Assembly (NCBI GenBank): GCA_965223085.1
Contig: OZ244981.1
Location: 2,170,001 to 2,234,000 of the forward strand
Reading direction: 5' to 3'
DNA length: 64,000 nucleotides
Source: CBDCVO01 sp965223085
GTDB lineage: Bacteria; Pseudomonadota; Gammaproteobacteria; Ga0077536
The notes below the pieces were generated by a model, which ran no database searches, was not told where the DNA came from, and was given only the letters and a program-made list of their open reading frames with translations. Both the position numbers and the translations under genes were made by a program. This document shows positions 16,830 to 26,765 of the stretch, one piece after another; within the stretch, counting starts at the first letter, position 1; every line of letters begins with the position of its first letter.

Positions 16830-18404
16830 GTGAAAATCGGTATACCAAAGGAAATTTTTCCTGGGGAACGCCGGGTGGCGACGACACCAGAGATCGTCGA
16901 GCAGATCAAAAAGCTCGGCTTCGAGGTAATCGTTGAAACGGGGGCGGGTATCGGCGCCGATTTGGCGGATGAAGTTTATGTCGAAGCCGGCGCAGAGATC
17001 TGCCCCGATGCCGCCTCGCTATGGTCACAGTCGGATATCGTTCTCAAAGTGCGGCCCCCCGCCCATAACGTCGAACTCAATGGCCACGAGGCGTCGTTAT
17101 TAAAACCGAACGCCACCCTCATATCGTTTATCTGGCCGGCGCAAAACGAGGCGTTGATCGACAGCCTCGCGGCACGGGACGCAACAGTGATCAGCATGGA
17201 TAGCGTACCGCGGATCTCCCGCGCACAGAAGCTCGATGCCTTGAGTTCAATGGCCAATATTGCCGGGTATCGTGCGGTCATTGAAGCAGCGAATCACTTT
17301 GGTCGATTTTTCACCGGCCAAGTCACGGCCGCGGGCAAAGTGCCGCCGGCGAAAGTCTTCGTCATTGGCGCGGGTGTAGCGGGCCTCGCGGCGATCGGCA
17401 CTGCGAGCGGCCTCGGCGCGATTGTGCGCGCCACGGACACCCGTCCCGAGGTCGCCGATCAAGTCGCGAGCATGGGTGCAGAATTTGTGCCCGTCGAGTA
17501 CGAGGAAGATGGTAGTTCCAGCGATGGTTACGCGCGCGTGATGAGTGCAGGTTTCCAGCAGGCGCAGCGGGAAATGATTGCGCGTCAATGCATGGACGTG
17601 GACATCGTTATTACAACGGCGTTGATCCCGGGAAAGCCCGCACCGAAGCTGATATCCGCCGGGATGGTGGAGACCATGAAACCGGGATCGGTGATTGTCG
17701 ATCTCGCCGCGGAACAGGGCGGAAATTGTGAGTTAACCGCCCCCGGCGAGGTCGTGCACCAACACGGCGTCGGCATAGTCGGTTATACCGACTTGCCGAG
17801 TCGCATGGCGCGCCAATCTAGTCAGCTCTACGCCACCAACTTGTTGCGTTTGTTGCAGGAGTTGTGCCCAGACAAAGACGGTATTGTTAGCGTCGATATG
17901 GACGACGAGATGATCCGCGGTGCCACAGTGATCAAAGATGGCCAAGTAAGCTGGCCACCGCCGCCGATCAAAGTCGCCGCGGCGGCGCCCAAACCGGCAC
18001 CCACATCGGTGCCACTGCCAGCAGAAAAACGACCTCTGCTGTCGAAGACGCAACGCGTTGGTATCGTTGCAGCCGCGTTGGGCTTGTTGTTCTATTGGAT
18101 AGGAGCGAATGCGCCAGCTGACTTCCTCAGCCATTTTACAGTGTTCGTGCTAGCCTGTTTCGTCGGGTACATGGTGATATGGAACGTAACGCCGGCGTTG
18201 CATACGCCGCTAATGAGCGTCACGAATGCCATCAGCAGCATTATTGCCATCGGTGCGCTGCTGCAAATTGGAGCTCCTGGCACGCTGATCAGTGTGCTGG
18301 CCGGCTTTGCCCTTATGCTTACTGCAATCAACATGTTCGGCGGTTTCGCCGTAACCCAACGCATGTTGCAGATGTTTCGCAAATCGGATACCCGCCATGA
18401 GTGA
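16830..18404 (+). CDS. pntA: NAD(P) transhydrogenase subunit alpha
   Basis: The 524-residue protein starts at GTG after AAGGAGG and opens MKIGIPKEIFPGERRVATTPE. The NAD(H)-binding domain I includes VFVIGAGVAGLAAIGTASGL and ATDTRPEVADQV. A Pro/Ala linker near 385-400 leads to four membrane helices (about 408-515). The length and fusion match the E. coli-type PntA, where the two alpha modules are one chain. With PntB it couples inward proton movement to hydride transfer from NADH to NADP+, supplying NADPH. It overlaps pntB by 8 bp. Confidence 0.96.
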   Translation: MKIGIPKEIFPGERRVATTPEIVEQIKKLGFEVIVETGAGIGADLADEVYVEAGAEICPDAASLWSQSDIVLKVRPPAHNVELNGHEASLLKPNATLISFIWPAQNEALIDSLAARDATVISMDSVPRISRAQKLDALSSMANIAGYRAVIEAANHFGRFFTGQVTAAGKVPPAKVFVIGAGVAGLAAIGTASGLGAIVRATDTRPEVADQVASMGAEFVPVEYEEDGSSSDGYARVMSAGFQQAQREMIARQCMDVDIVITTALIPGKPAPKLISAGMVETMKPGSVIVDLAAEQGGNCELTAPGEVVHQHGVGIVGYTDLPSRMARQSSQLYATNLLRLLQELCPDKDGIVSVDMDDEMIRGATVIKDGQVSWPPPPIKVAAAAPKPAPTSVPLPAEKRPLLSKTQRVGIVAAALGLLFYWIGANAPADFLSHFTVFVLACFVGYMVIWNVTPALHTPLMSVTNAISSIIAIGALLQIGAPGTLISVLAGFALMLTAINMFGGFAVTQRMLQMFRKSDTRHE

Positions 18405-19800
18405 AGGTCTAGTCTCGGTCGCCTATATCGGGGCGACTATCTTGTTCGTTTTAAGCCTCGGTGGGCTAAGCCATCCGGAAACCGCGCGGCGCGGTAATTT
18501 CTACGGCATGCTTGGTATGGCGATCGCGATACTTGCGACACTTTTCGGCCCGCGCGTGACGAGTTTTTGGGCGGTGGTGCTCGCCTTACTTATCGGTGGC
18601 ACGATAGGTTTGTACGCCGCGCGCAAAATACAAATGACGCAAATGCCGGAACTCGTGGCGCTCATGCATTCGTTGGTGGGATTAGCGGCGGTGTTAATCG
18701 GTTTCGCGACCTATTTCGACACCTCCGTTCACTACGCGGGTGCGGCGAAAACGATCCACGAACTGGAAATTTACTTAGGTGTGCTTATTGGCGCGGTGAC
18801 ATTTTCTGGCTCTGTTGTTGCGTTCGGTAAGTTGTCAGGAAAACTCGGTGGTGCACCGATGTTGTTGCCCGCGCGCCATTGGATAAATTTGGCAGGGCTC
18901 GTTGCGGTGATATTCATCGCACGAGCGTTTCTGCATGCCGAGAGCATGAGCAATGGCTTTCCTTATTTGCTCGTGATGACGGTCATCGCGCTGGCTTTTG
19001 GCGTGCACATGGTCATGGCGATCGGCGGCGCTGATATGCCGGTGGTCGTGTCGATGCTCAATAGTTACTCGGGGTGGGCCGCCGCAGCGACGGGATTCAT
19101 GCTCGCCAATGATTTACTGATTGTCACGGGGGCTTTGGTAGGATCCTCGGGCGCGATTCTTTCCTACATCATGTGTCGCGCCATGAATCGGCATTTTCTC
19201 GCGGTCATCGCTGGGGGGTTTGGCACCGGCAGCAGCGGCGTTGCGAACGGCGGTGCAAAGGCGGAAGGTGAAGTTCAACCGATCAGCGCGATAGAGACCG
19301 CCGAGTTGCTACGCGCAGCAAGCACGGTCATCGTCGTGCCTGGGTACGGCATGGCCGTTGCTCAGGCACAACACACGGTTTTTGAGATCACAGATGTTCT
19401 ACGTAGGGCGAACACGGCCGTGCGCTTTGCAATACACCCAGTTGCCGGGCGTATGCCCGGTCACATGAACGTCCTGCTCGCGGAGGCAAAACTCCCCTAC
19501 GATATCGTTTTTGAAATGGATGAAATCAACGCAGATTTTCCGGAGACTGATGTCGTTATGGTCATCGGCGCAAACGATATCGTCAATCCGGCGGCGCAGG
19601 ACGATCCCACCAGCCCCATCGCGGGCATGCCCGTTTTAGAGGTATGGCGCGCGAAGACCTCTATCGTCATGAAGCGTTCTCTCGCTTCGGGTTACGCGGG
19701 TGTCGATAATCCTCTGTTCTACAAAGAAAACAACCGCATGTTGTTTGGTGACGCTAAGGCGATGTTGGAAGAAGTTCTCGCGGCTTTAAAAGCGGGATAG
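18397..19800 (+). CDS. pntB: NAD(P) transhydrogenase subunit beta
   Basis: The 467-residue protein has some nine membrane helices up to about residue 260 and then the soluble NADP(H)-binding domain III (about 290-467), with VIVVPGYGMAVAQAQH, HPVAGRMPGHMNVLLAEA and VIGANDIVNPAAQDDPTSPI. These are the near-invariant NADP(H)-contact loops of PntB. The ATG lies inside the 3' end of pntA. The gene ends 75 bp before a convergent cluster; the gap holds a weak CCTAGCG/CGCTAGG inverted repeat. Confidence 0.96.
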   Translation: MSEGLVSVAYIGATILFVLSLGGLSHPETARRGNFYGMLGMAIAILATLFGPRVTSFWAVVLALLIGGTIGLYAARKIQMTQMPELVALMHSLVGLAAVLIGFATYFDTSVHYAGAAKTIHELEIYLGVLIGAVTFSGSVVAFGKLSGKLGGAPMLLPARHWINLAGLVAVIFIARAFLHAESMSNGFPYLLVMTVIALAFGVHMVMAIGGADMPVVVSMLNSYSGWAAAATGFMLANDLLIVTGALVGSSGAILSYIMCRAMNRHFLAVIAGGFGTGSSGVANGGAKAEGEVQPISAIETAELLRAASTVIVVPGYGMAVAQAQHTVFEITDVLRRANTAVRFAIHPVAGRMPGHMNVLLAEAKLPYDIVFEMDEINADFPETDVVMVIGANDIVNPAAQDDPTSPIAGMPVLEVWRAKTSIVMKRSLASGYAGVDNPLFYKENNRMLFGDAKAMLEEVLAALKAG

Positions 19801-19874
19801 GCATGGCTTGGCGCCTAGCGAAAGAAAGCGTGGCTTCCGCTAGGTTTCGTGCCACTGTGACGACGCTGTGCGCC

Positions 19875-20438
19875 TCAACGCTTCAGCAACGAGCCGAGCA
19901 AGTCATCGACCATGCTGCCGTCACCGTCTTTATCCAAAAACGAGGTTAGTATATTTTGCAGGCCGCCGCTGCTAGCTTGCCGCGCGTTGCCACCACCCAG
20001 CATGTCGTTGATGGCAGAGCCGCCTCGGGATCGTTTGTTTAAGCCGCCCATAACCAACGTGGCGATAACGGGCAACATCTTTTTCAGAATCGACGCACTA
20101 ACTCCCGTTTTTGTTTGTGTGCGTCGTGCAACTTCTCGCGACACGTCTTTGTTGCCAAAGATGTGACCGAGGATCCCATCACCATCGTCAACAGTAGCTT
20201 GTTCACCGATGTGGTTGAGATCATCGAGGTAGCGGCCGTGATTACCACGCTTCAAGGCATCGACCAGCGAATCAAGGCCGCCGGGCTGATTAATATTCTT
20301 TTTTACACCGCCTGCAAGTGCCGGCACTAGCTGGCCTAATACCTCGCCGATTTGGTTTTCACCGACGCCGAATTGTTTGGCCAACCGGCCCACAACTGCG
20401 CCACCCTGGGCTTCTAATATCGTATCGAGCAAACTCAT
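19875..20438 (-). CDS. DUF937 / YidB-like protein
   Basis: The 187-residue protein has the DUF937 N-terminus LAKQFGVGENQIGEVLGQLV, with amphipathic helices, then GNHGRYLDDL and a Gly-rich hinge (GGSAINDMLGGGNARQASSGG) before a C-terminal FLDKDGDGSMVDDLLGSLL, which looks like a lone EF-hand-type Asp loop. The function of the family is not established. It follows the kbp gene by 41 bp on the same strand, in what appears to be a small envelope/osmotic stress cluster with kbp and dodecin. Confidence 0.85.
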   Translation of the reverse strand: MSLLDTILEAQGGAVVGRLAKQFGVGENQIGEVLGQLVPALAGGVKKNINQPGGLDSLVDALKRGNHGRYLDDLNHIGEQATVDDGDGILGHIFGNKDVSREVARRTQTKTGVSASILKKMLPVIATLVMGGLNKRSRGGSAINDMLGGGNARQASSGGLQNILTSFLDKDGDGSMVDDLLGSLLKR

Positions 20439-20479
20439 TGCGACAAACTCCTTAAGTATTTTTCATCATCCCAGTGTGT

Positions 20480-21034
20480 TTAATCTGTCGGGATGCGAAT
20501 TTTCTGACCGGGAAAAATTTTGTCTGGATCTTCTATCACTTCCCGGTTGGCTTCGAAAATACGTGGGTAGGCCATCGCATCGCCATAAAATTGCTTTGCG
20601 ATCTTGCTCAAGGAGTCACCGGCTTGAATCACGTAGTATTCCGCGCTGGGCGTATCTTTAGGGATGGGTTGGTTAACTAAATCGGCATTGGGTGCCGCGC
20701 CCATTTCAACGGCGTCGATGTTGTCAAAGACAACGCCCGATGAATCAATGGTCCCGGCGGTAGTGTTTGGCAGCGTTCCTTTCGCAACTTTTAGCTTCGA
20801 GGTATAGACATCGACTACGCCTTGCACATTACCCGCCATCAGAACGCATTTCTCGAATGCTTCCGCAGAATTGCACACGCCCGATAAACCGACGATGCCG
20901 TTGTCGTAGTCGACTTCGAGTCCATGGACACCGGGGTTATTAGCTTCGATGTGTTGTTGAATGGCCGTGGCCGCTTTTCCATCCTGATTAAACAGCTCGC
21001 GCCCGATTTCTTTCACGAATCCAAATAGACTCAT
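20480..21034 (-). CDS. kbp: Kbp/YgaU-like protein, BON plus LysM domains
   Basis: The 184-residue protein has a BON domain (about 20-90) and a C-terminal LysM domain (about 132-182, with YYVIQAGDSLSKIAKQFYGD and IFPGQKIRIP). E. coli Kbp is a cytoplasmic K+ sensor of about 149 residues with the same order. Here some 35 extra residues of low-complexity linker separate the two domains. No signal peptide is seen, which agrees with a cytoplasmic Kbp. It lies between dodecin and the DUF937 gene. Confidence 0.87.
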   Translation of the reverse strand: MSLFGFVKEIGRELFNQDGKAATAIQQHIEANNPGVHGLEVDYDNGIVGLSGVCNSAEAFEKCVLMAGNVQGVVDVYTSKLKVAKGTLPNTTAGTIDSSGVVFDNIDAVEMGAAPNADLVNQPIPKDTPSAEYYVIQAGDSLSKIAKQFYGDAMAYPRIFEANREVIEDPDKIFPGQKIRIPTD

Positions 21035-21070
21035 AACCGTATCTCCCTGGCTCTAGGGTGAGTTTGAGAA

Positions 21071-21274
21071 TCAATCTTCCAGAACAAAAGTGACTTTGAG
21101 CTTAACGCGATAATTCGTGATTTTCCCTTTCTTGACGGTAACTTCTTGATCTTGCACCCAGGCGCCACTGACGTTACGCAGCGTTTTATTCGCGCGTGAA
21201 ACACCTTCTTTGACAGCGTCTTCGAAGCTTTTGGTTGATTCAGCGGAAATCTCGGTAATTCGGGCAATAGCCAT
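21071..21274 (-). CDS. Dodecin, flavin-binding protein
   Basis: A 67-residue protein beginning MAIARITEISAESTKSFEDA and containing VSRANKTLRNVSGAWVQDQ with the Trp that stacks on flavin, then a strand ending RVKLKVTFVLED. This is the full dodecin family pattern; twelve copies assemble into a hollow flavin-storing sphere. The start at 21274 has GGGGAGA upstream; an upstream in-frame extension to 21367 has no family match. It is divergent from the isovaleryl-CoA dehydrogenase gene and co-directional with kbp. Confidence 0.93.
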   Translation of the reverse strand: MAIARITEISAESTKSFEDAVKEGVSRANKTLRNVSGAWVQDQEVTVKKGKITNYRVKLKVTFVLED

Positions 21275-21393
21275 GGTTTTTCTCCCCAAAATCTGTAAAT
21301 AGACGTATCCTGTATAGGACTTTGGCAGTTTAGCCAAACACCAAGCTTGCAATATCATTGCACTCACGTCCAGTACAAATGGGGCTACAAGCT

Positions 21394-22554
21394 ATGCTCA
21401 GCAGCCTAAATTTTGCTCTCGGCGAAGACGTCGATGCCTTGCGCGAGCTTTGTTACCGCTTTGCGCAGGAACAGATCGCGCCGCGCGCGGCCGAAATCGA
21501 CGCCCGCAACGAATTTCCCCGCGATCTGTGGCCGCAACTTGGCGAACTTGGCTTGCTCGGGGTGACCGTGGAGGAAATTTTCGGTGGCGCAGGCCTCGGA
21601 TACCTAGCCCATTGCGTTGCGATGGAGGAGATCTCGCGCGCTAGCGCGGCGGTTGGGCTCAGCTATGGTGCGCACTCAAATTTGTGCGTCAATCAAATTC
21701 GACGCAATGGTACTGAAGCGCAAAAACACAAATATTTGCCCAAGTTGATCAGTGGTGAGCATGTTGGCGCGCTTGCGATGTCCGAGCCGAGTGCGGGCTC
21801 TGATGTCGTCTCCATGCGTTTGCGCGCCGAACCGCGTGACGATCACTATGTCTTGAATGGCAGCAAAATGTGGATCACGAATGGACCTGATGCAGAGACC
21901 TTAGTTGTCTATGCCAAAACGCAACCCGACGCCGGGCCACGCGGCATTACGGCATTCATTATCGAGCACAGTTTTCCCGGTTTTTCAACGGCGCAAAAGC
22001 TCGACAAGCTCGGCATGAGAGGATCGAATACCTGCGAACTGGTGTTTTCTAATTGCGCGGTGCCGCGAGAAAATGTACTCGGGGAAGTCGATGGCGGCGT
22101 TCGCGTGCTGATGTCGGGTCTTGATTACGAACGCATTGTGTTGGCGGGCGGGTCCTTAGGGATCATGCTGGCCTGCGTGGATGTCGTCGTGCCATACGTT
22201 CACGAACGCAAGCAATTCGATCAAGCCATTGGAGAATTTCAACTGGTGCAAGGGAAAATTGCCGATATGTACACGACGATGAATGCATCCCGCGCCTACG
22301 TATACGCTGTTGCGGCAGCGGCTGATCGAGGTGAAACAACGCGTAAGGATGCCGCGGGTTGTATTCTCTACGCCGCAGAAAAAGCCACCCAGATCGCTCT
22401 AGACGCGATCCAGCTTCTCGGCGGGAACGGCTACATCAATGAGTATCCCACCGGACGGCTGCTACGCGATGCCAAACTCTACGAGATCGGTGCCGGTACC
22501 TCTGAGATACGACGCATGCTGATAGGGCGTGAGATTTTTCAAGAAAGTTCATAG
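21394..22554 (+). CDS. ivd: Isovaleryl-CoA dehydrogenase-like acyl-CoA dehydrogenase
   Basis: About 386 residues with the acyl-CoA dehydrogenase order: helical N-domain, AMSEPSAGSDVVSMRL, WITNGPDAETLVVYAKT, and the C-terminal QLLGGNGYINEYPTGRLLRD. In GLDYERIVLAGGSLGIM the Glu is at the position used as catalytic base by isovaleryl-CoA dehydrogenase, and the AGG..GIM context is typical of that branch. It would oxidise isovaleryl-CoA in leucine breakdown with ETF as acceptor. The Met at 21394 aligns with family starts; 21358 is possible but adds unmatched residues. The remaining leucine-pathway genes are not adjacent. Confidence 0.88.
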   Translation: MLSSLNFALGEDVDALRELCYRFAQEQIAPRAAEIDARNEFPRDLWPQLGELGLLGVTVEEIFGGAGLGYLAHCVAMEEISRASAAVGLSYGAHSNLCVNQIRRNGTEAQKHKYLPKLISGEHVGALAMSEPSAGSDVVSMRLRAEPRDDHYVLNGSKMWITNGPDAETLVVYAKTQPDAGPRGITAFIIEHSFPGFSTAQKLDKLGMRGSNTCELVFSNCAVPRENVLGEVDGGVRVLMSGLDYERIVLAGGSLGIMLACVDVVVPYVHERKQFDQAIGEFQLVQGKIADMYTTMNASRAYVYAVAAAADRGETTRKDAAGCILYAAEKATQIALDAIQLLGGNGYINEYPTGRLLRDAKLYEIGAGTSEIRRMLIGREIFQESS

Positions 22555-22666
22555 GCAGTGTGCTGAGTAGTTGACCCACGTCAGTGGCGGCGAATGTTGT
22601 GGATTTGCTTGACGCATGGCTTAGCATGGCAAAAGATCATCCGGAGAAATACGGTGGTGGTGTTGG

Positions 22667-23641
22667 ATGCGCATAATTTTCTGGGGTACGCGTGGGTCTT
22701 TACCCGTTGCCCAGGACGCTAAAACTTGCTTGGATAAAGCAACCGAAGCCTTATTTAGAGCGAGCGGCAAGCGTTTTGATACCCGAGAACAGGCGCGACG
22801 TTTCGCCATTGATTTGCCGTTCCCAATTGGACGAACTTATGGCGGCAACTCGAGTTGTGTAGAAATCGCACTGCATGATGCCGAAGTCGCGCCACACGAA
22901 TATGTTATCTGCGACCTCGGCAGCGGCGCGCGACCGTTCGGCAACGCGGCGCTAGCACAGCACGAACCCGGAACCCCGCTCACATTTCACGTCTTGATGT
23001 CCCATATGCACTGGGATCATATTATGGGATTCCCCTTGTTCGCGCCGAGTTATTTGGGTCAGTCGACAATTCGGATCTATGGGATCCATGCAGATTTGGA
23101 AGCAGCATTTCGACGCCAACACGGCCCTCCGTCGTTTCCTGTGCCGTTCGAGGCCTTACCGGCAAACATTGAATTCGTGCCGCTCGAAGAAGGGGTAGAG
23201 TACGAGATCTCCGGTCTTCGGGTCCGCGCGCAACGGCAAATGCATGCCGGCGACTCATATGCGTTTCGTTTTCACGCGGGCGGTAAGACCTGCGTCTATT
23301 CTACGGATTCAGAACACAAGCTCGATGATCAAGAACTCGTGGATACGTTCGCAGATTTTTTCTCAGACGCTGATGTCGTCATCTTCGATGCCATGTATTC
23401 GTTCTCCGAGGCGATATCGGTTAAAGAAGATTGGGGACATTCCAGCAATGTTGTTGGCGTTGGTTTGTGTCAGTTGGCGAACGCGCGACACTTGGTGCTT
23501 TTCCATCACGAACCGACATCGGACGATGCGCGCATCGCGATGATTGAAGCCGAAACGAAACGATTCGAACAAATCACGCGCGCAGGTCAGCGGCCTCTGG
23601 AAATCACCGCCGCCTACGACGGTTTGGAGATCGAACTATGA
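22667..23641 (+). CDS. MBL-fold metal-dependent hydrolase (phosphodiesterase-like)
   Basis: The 324-residue protein opens MRIIFWGTRGSLPVAQ, has YGGNSSCVEI and the metal motif SHMHWDHIMGFPLF (HxHxDH), then VYSTDSEH, IFDAMYS, HSS and FHHEP. The GTRGS start and GGN(S/T)SC pattern mark the group related to RNase Z and phosphoribosyl cyclic phosphodiesterase, which hydrolyse phosphodiesters with two metals. All expected metal ligands are present. Substrate is unknown. The amidase pseudogene starts 10 bp downstream after AGGAGG, so they were once an operon. Confidence 0.85.
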   Translation: MRIIFWGTRGSLPVAQDAKTCLDKATEALFRASGKRFDTREQARRFAIDLPFPIGRTYGGNSSCVEIALHDAEVAPHEYVICDLGSGARPFGNAALAQHEPGTPLTFHVLMSHMHWDHIMGFPLFAPSYLGQSTIRIYGIHADLEAAFRRQHGPPSFPVPFEALPANIEFVPLEEGVEYEISGLRVRAQRQMHAGDSYAFRFHAGGKTCVYSTDSEHKLDDQELVDTFADFFSDADVVIFDAMYSFSEAISVKEDWGHSSNVVGVGLCQLANARHLVLFHHEPTSDDARIAMIEAETKRFEQITRAGQRPLEITAAYDGLEIEL

Positions 23642-23651
23642 GGAGGCATCG

Positions 23652-24991
23652 ATGAAAAAATCCGACTTGGAGCTGTGTTATCTAACCGCCACGGATGCGC
23701 TTGATAAATTCAAGCGCCGCGAGTTGTCGCCCGTAGAGTTGTGTCAGGCGCTGATCGAGCGCAATGAGGAGGTGGGTAGTAAGCTTAACGCCACAACCTA
23801 TACATTCTTTGAGCGCGCGCTCAAAGCCGCGCGCGCGGCCGAGGCGCGATATAAACCGCGTAAGGGCCGTCGGCCACGGCCGCTCGAAGGGGTCCCCATC
23901 GCGATCAAGGACTTTCATTCGATCAAGGGCGAGATCACGACTTACGGTTCGAGGATTTTCTCAGGACATAAACCGACGCAACCGGCACCAACCGTCGACC
24001 GTTTGTTGAAGGCCGGCGCCATTCTTTTTGCGCGCACCACAACGCCGGAATTTGCTCACTCGGGCGTGACTCGCAGCCCGCTGTGGGGCATCACACGTAA
24101 TCCTTGGGATTTTGAGTTGCACGCCCGGTGGATCGTCTGGCGGCGCGAGCGCCGCCATTGCCGCCGTTCGGCCGCAACCCCATGGACCGCGAACACCCGC
24201 TCGAAAATCTACTACATTATGGGCCCATTACCGGCACGGTCGCCGATGCTGCCCTGATGCAGAACGTCATGTCCGGTCAGCACGTAGCGGATATGTGTTC
24301 GGTGCGCGAGAAAGTGGTGCTGCAACACGGCTATGAAGCCATTCGGGGTTTGAAAATAGCGTTTTCGATGGACTTGGGGTTCATGGAAATCGCGGCCGAC
24401 GTCCAGAAAAATACCCGTGCTGCGGTAACGGCATTGAAACGGCTCGGCGCTAAGGTCGAGGAAGTCGACCTTGGTTGGGACGGGGACGCTCTCGATGCTT
24501 GGATGACGCGTTGGGAGGGCGCGTTTGCGGGATTGATCGGCGATCTATTGCCGTGATGGCGTTACGAAATGTCGCCGTTTTGTCTGCGTCTTGCCCAACG
24601 AGGTTTGCAGCACAGCGCCGCGCGTTTTTACAGGACAAATGCCGGACGCTTTGAGCAATGGCAAACGCTTGGACCGATCCTCGAAAAATACGATGCGCTG
24701 ATCTGCCCGACCCTGGCGATTTCAAGTTTGCCCGTTAACCACGATGAAGCGGCAACAGATTATGAGATTAACGGTCGGCCGATCGACGCCTACGTTGGTT
24801 GGTCGAGTACCTGGGCCTTCAATAAGGTTGCATGGTGTCCCGTTATGAGCGTACCCAGTGGTTTTGGTGCTACCGACATGCCGACCGGGTTGCAAATTGT
24901 TGGTCGTACATTCGACGATGCCACCGTCTTTCGGATTGCGATGGCCTTTGAAAAAGCTCGGCCTTGGCGCCACCAACGACCCAAGCTCTAG
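23652..24991 (+). pseudogene. Amidase-signature-family gene, decayed (frameshifts, internal deletion, nonsense codon)
   Basis: Reading from ATG 23652 (AGGAGG 6 bp upstream) gives a normal amidase N-terminus including GVPIAIKDFHSIKGE with the catalytic Lys. After NPWDFEL near 24115 the frame shifts; the second frame gives TPGGSSGGASAAIAA, then jumps near 24160 to a third frame starting PPFGRNPMDRE. Between these the roughly 35 residues that normally hold the GG(S)xR nucleophile Ser segment are gone. The third frame has a TGA at 24554 between LLP and WRYEMSPF, and then continues intact to 24991. Three independent lesions make a dead gene. An intact amidase of this superfamily lies at 51477. Confidence 0.93.
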
Positions 24992-25029
24992 CCTCTGCGT
25001 CGTAGCTGACGACGAAGCCTCGGCGAGGC

Positions 25030-25524
25030 TTAAGAACGTTTTTTGTAATCGAGCTTTGTCGCCTTCTCTTCGACCTTCTCGGCAAGCGCGCGTTTATAAG
25101 CACGCAAGCGCTTGCGTAACTGCTCATCGCTCGTTGCGAGTATTTGAGCGGCGAGCAGTCCGGCATTGGTCGCGTTATTGATCGCGACGGTGGCTACCGG
25201 AACCCCGGCTGGCATTTGCACGATGGAGAGCAATGCGTCTTCACCAGCGAGTGCGGTCGCATTGATCGGTACGCCGATCACCGGGAGCACGCTGATAGCC
25301 GCGACCATGCCAGGCAAATGCGCGGCGCCGCCGGCGCCTGCTATGATGACCCGTAAACCCCGTGTTTCAGCCTCTTTAGCATACTGAAACAAGCGCTCAG
25401 GAGTTCGGTGTGCGCTCACGATAGTCAGCTCGTAGGCGGTGCCCAGTTCGTCGAGTATGTCTGCGGCAGCTTGCATTACTGGCAAGTCTGAGTCGCTGCC
25501 CATGATAATGCCAACGCGCGTCAT
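25030..25524 (-). CDS. purE: N5-carboxyaminoimidazole ribonucleotide mutase
   Basis: The 164-residue protein contains GSDSDLPVMQAAADIL, the SAHRTPERLF loop with the catalytic His, and AGAGGAAHLPGMVAA, all hallmark PurE segments. It converts N5-CAIR to CAIR in purine synthesis. It overlaps purK by 4 bp (ATGA) and is translationally coupled. A short inverted repeat (25015-25031) overlaps the stop but has no T-tract. Length is normal. Confidence 0.97.
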   Translation of the reverse strand: MTRVGIIMGSDSDLPVMQAAADILDELGTAYELTIVSAHRTPERLFQYAKEAETRGLRVIIAGAGGAAHLPGMVAAISVLPVIGVPINATALAGEDALLSIVQMPAGVPVATVAINNATNAGLLAAQILATSDEQLRKRLRAYKRALAEKVEEKATKLDYKKRS

Positions 25525-26696
25525 GACGGTTCGGCCTCCCTACACAAATCACGAACATATTTCAATGCATCATCCGCACGCGTCGTCGCCTGCTCGATGG
25601 TCGTTCCAACGGTAGTAATATGACCCATTTTACGCCATGGCGTGGCCGCGCGTTTCCCATACCAGTAGATGTAGCTGTCAGCGGGTGTATTGGCAAATCG
25701 ACTCGGATCCACTGCGCAAATATTCGCGTAAGCGGGAGACGCCAAAATGTTATGCATCACCGCGGGAGCGCGTTGGGTGGTCGATCCCAAAGGCAGCTTC
25801 GCGATCGCTCGGAGGTGTTGTTCGAATTGTGAGTAAGCGCAGGCGTCTAGGGTCAAATGGCCCGTATTGTGCACTCGCGGGGATATTTCATTGACCAGCA
25901 ACTCCTCGTCGGTCGCAAAGAATTCGACTGCGAATACACCAACGCCTCGGCACCGATCGATAATTTCTTGGGCAAACTGCTGCGCATGCGAACGCAATGC
26001 TTCCTCGACAGGGGCGGGCGACAGCACGCGCTCGAGAATATTATGCTCGCCATCGAACTCCATGGCGACCGTCGCAAAACACTGTTTTTCACCGTCATAG
26101 CCGCGCGCGAGCACCACGCCAAGTTCATGTTTAATGGGCACAAACGCCTCGATCACGCTGGCTACCGGGAAAAGACTTGCGAGGTCCCGCGCGTGCCGAA
26201 TGATTTGCACCCCGCGGCCATCGTAACCTCCGCGCTGGACCTTTTGCACGAACGGAAATCCGAAATGCGACGCGATGCGCGCCGCTTCGGCAGACGGGTT
26301 ATCGACAATGATGTAGTCGCTAGTCCGAAAGCCGTTGCGCTTGAGCCACGCTTTTTGCGTCGCCTTGTTTTGCACCATGCGGAGAATCGATGGATCCGGC
26401 GCGACCAATATGTCACCGGCGGAGGCATATTGCGTCAGAACGTTCAGTACTTCATCGCCGATGGATTCGATTTCGAACGTGACCACGTCGCAAGTGCGGA
26501 TGAGTTTTTCGGCCGCGCGCGGGTCTTCGAGGCTTGCAACGATTGCCTCATCGGCGATCGCTAAAGCGGGCGCTGCCTGATCGGGTGCCACGACGTGCGT
26601 TTTAAGGCCTAATTCCTGCGCAGCGCGGCATAGATAGAGGCCTAGTTGGCCGCCACCGAGGATCCCGACGGCGTGAATTGTTGTGTTTCTCGTCAA
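25521..26696 (-). CDS. purK: N5-carboxyaminoimidazole ribonucleotide synthase
   Basis: The 391-residue ATP-grasp enzyme opens AVGILGGGQLGLYLCRAAQE and has FPFVQKVQRGGYDGRGVQII, EAFVPIKHELGVVLARG and LVNEISPRVHNTGHLTLDA. Each is a standard PurK segment for ATP and AIR binding. It makes N5-CAIR from AIR, bicarbonate and ATP, the substrate of the coupled purE product. It is a slightly longer version than E. coli PurK (355). The next gene on the strand, the epimerase gene mce, ends 69 bp upstream. Confidence 0.96.
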   Translation of the reverse strand: MTRNTTIHAVGILGGGQLGLYLCRAAQELGLKTHVVAPDQAAPALAIADEAIVASLEDPRAAEKLIRTCDVVTFEIESIGDEVLNVLTQYASAGDILVAPDPSILRMVQNKATQKAWLKRNGFRTSDYIIVDNPSAEAARIASHFGFPFVQKVQRGGYDGRGVQIIRHARDLASLFPVASVIEAFVPIKHELGVVLARGYDGEKQCFATVAMEFDGEHNILERVLSPAPVEEALRSHAQQFAQEIIDRCRGVGVFAVEFFATDEELLVNEISPRVHNTGHLTLDACAYSQFEQHLRAIAKLPLGSTTQRAPAVMHNILASPAYANICAVDPSRFANTPADSYIYWYGKRAATPWRKMGHITTVGTTIEQATTRADDALKYVRDLCREAEPS

Positions 26697-26765
26697 TGCT
26701 TACTGGGTCGCTAGGGATGCGATTTATCTGCTGTTGCCTCACGCATACATTTTGTGTGCTCGTGC

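Noticed and set aside
24551..24560. TGA in the amidase read as selenocysteine
   Set aside because: No selenocysteine insertion hairpin is recognised, amidases do not use it, and the gene has two further lesions.
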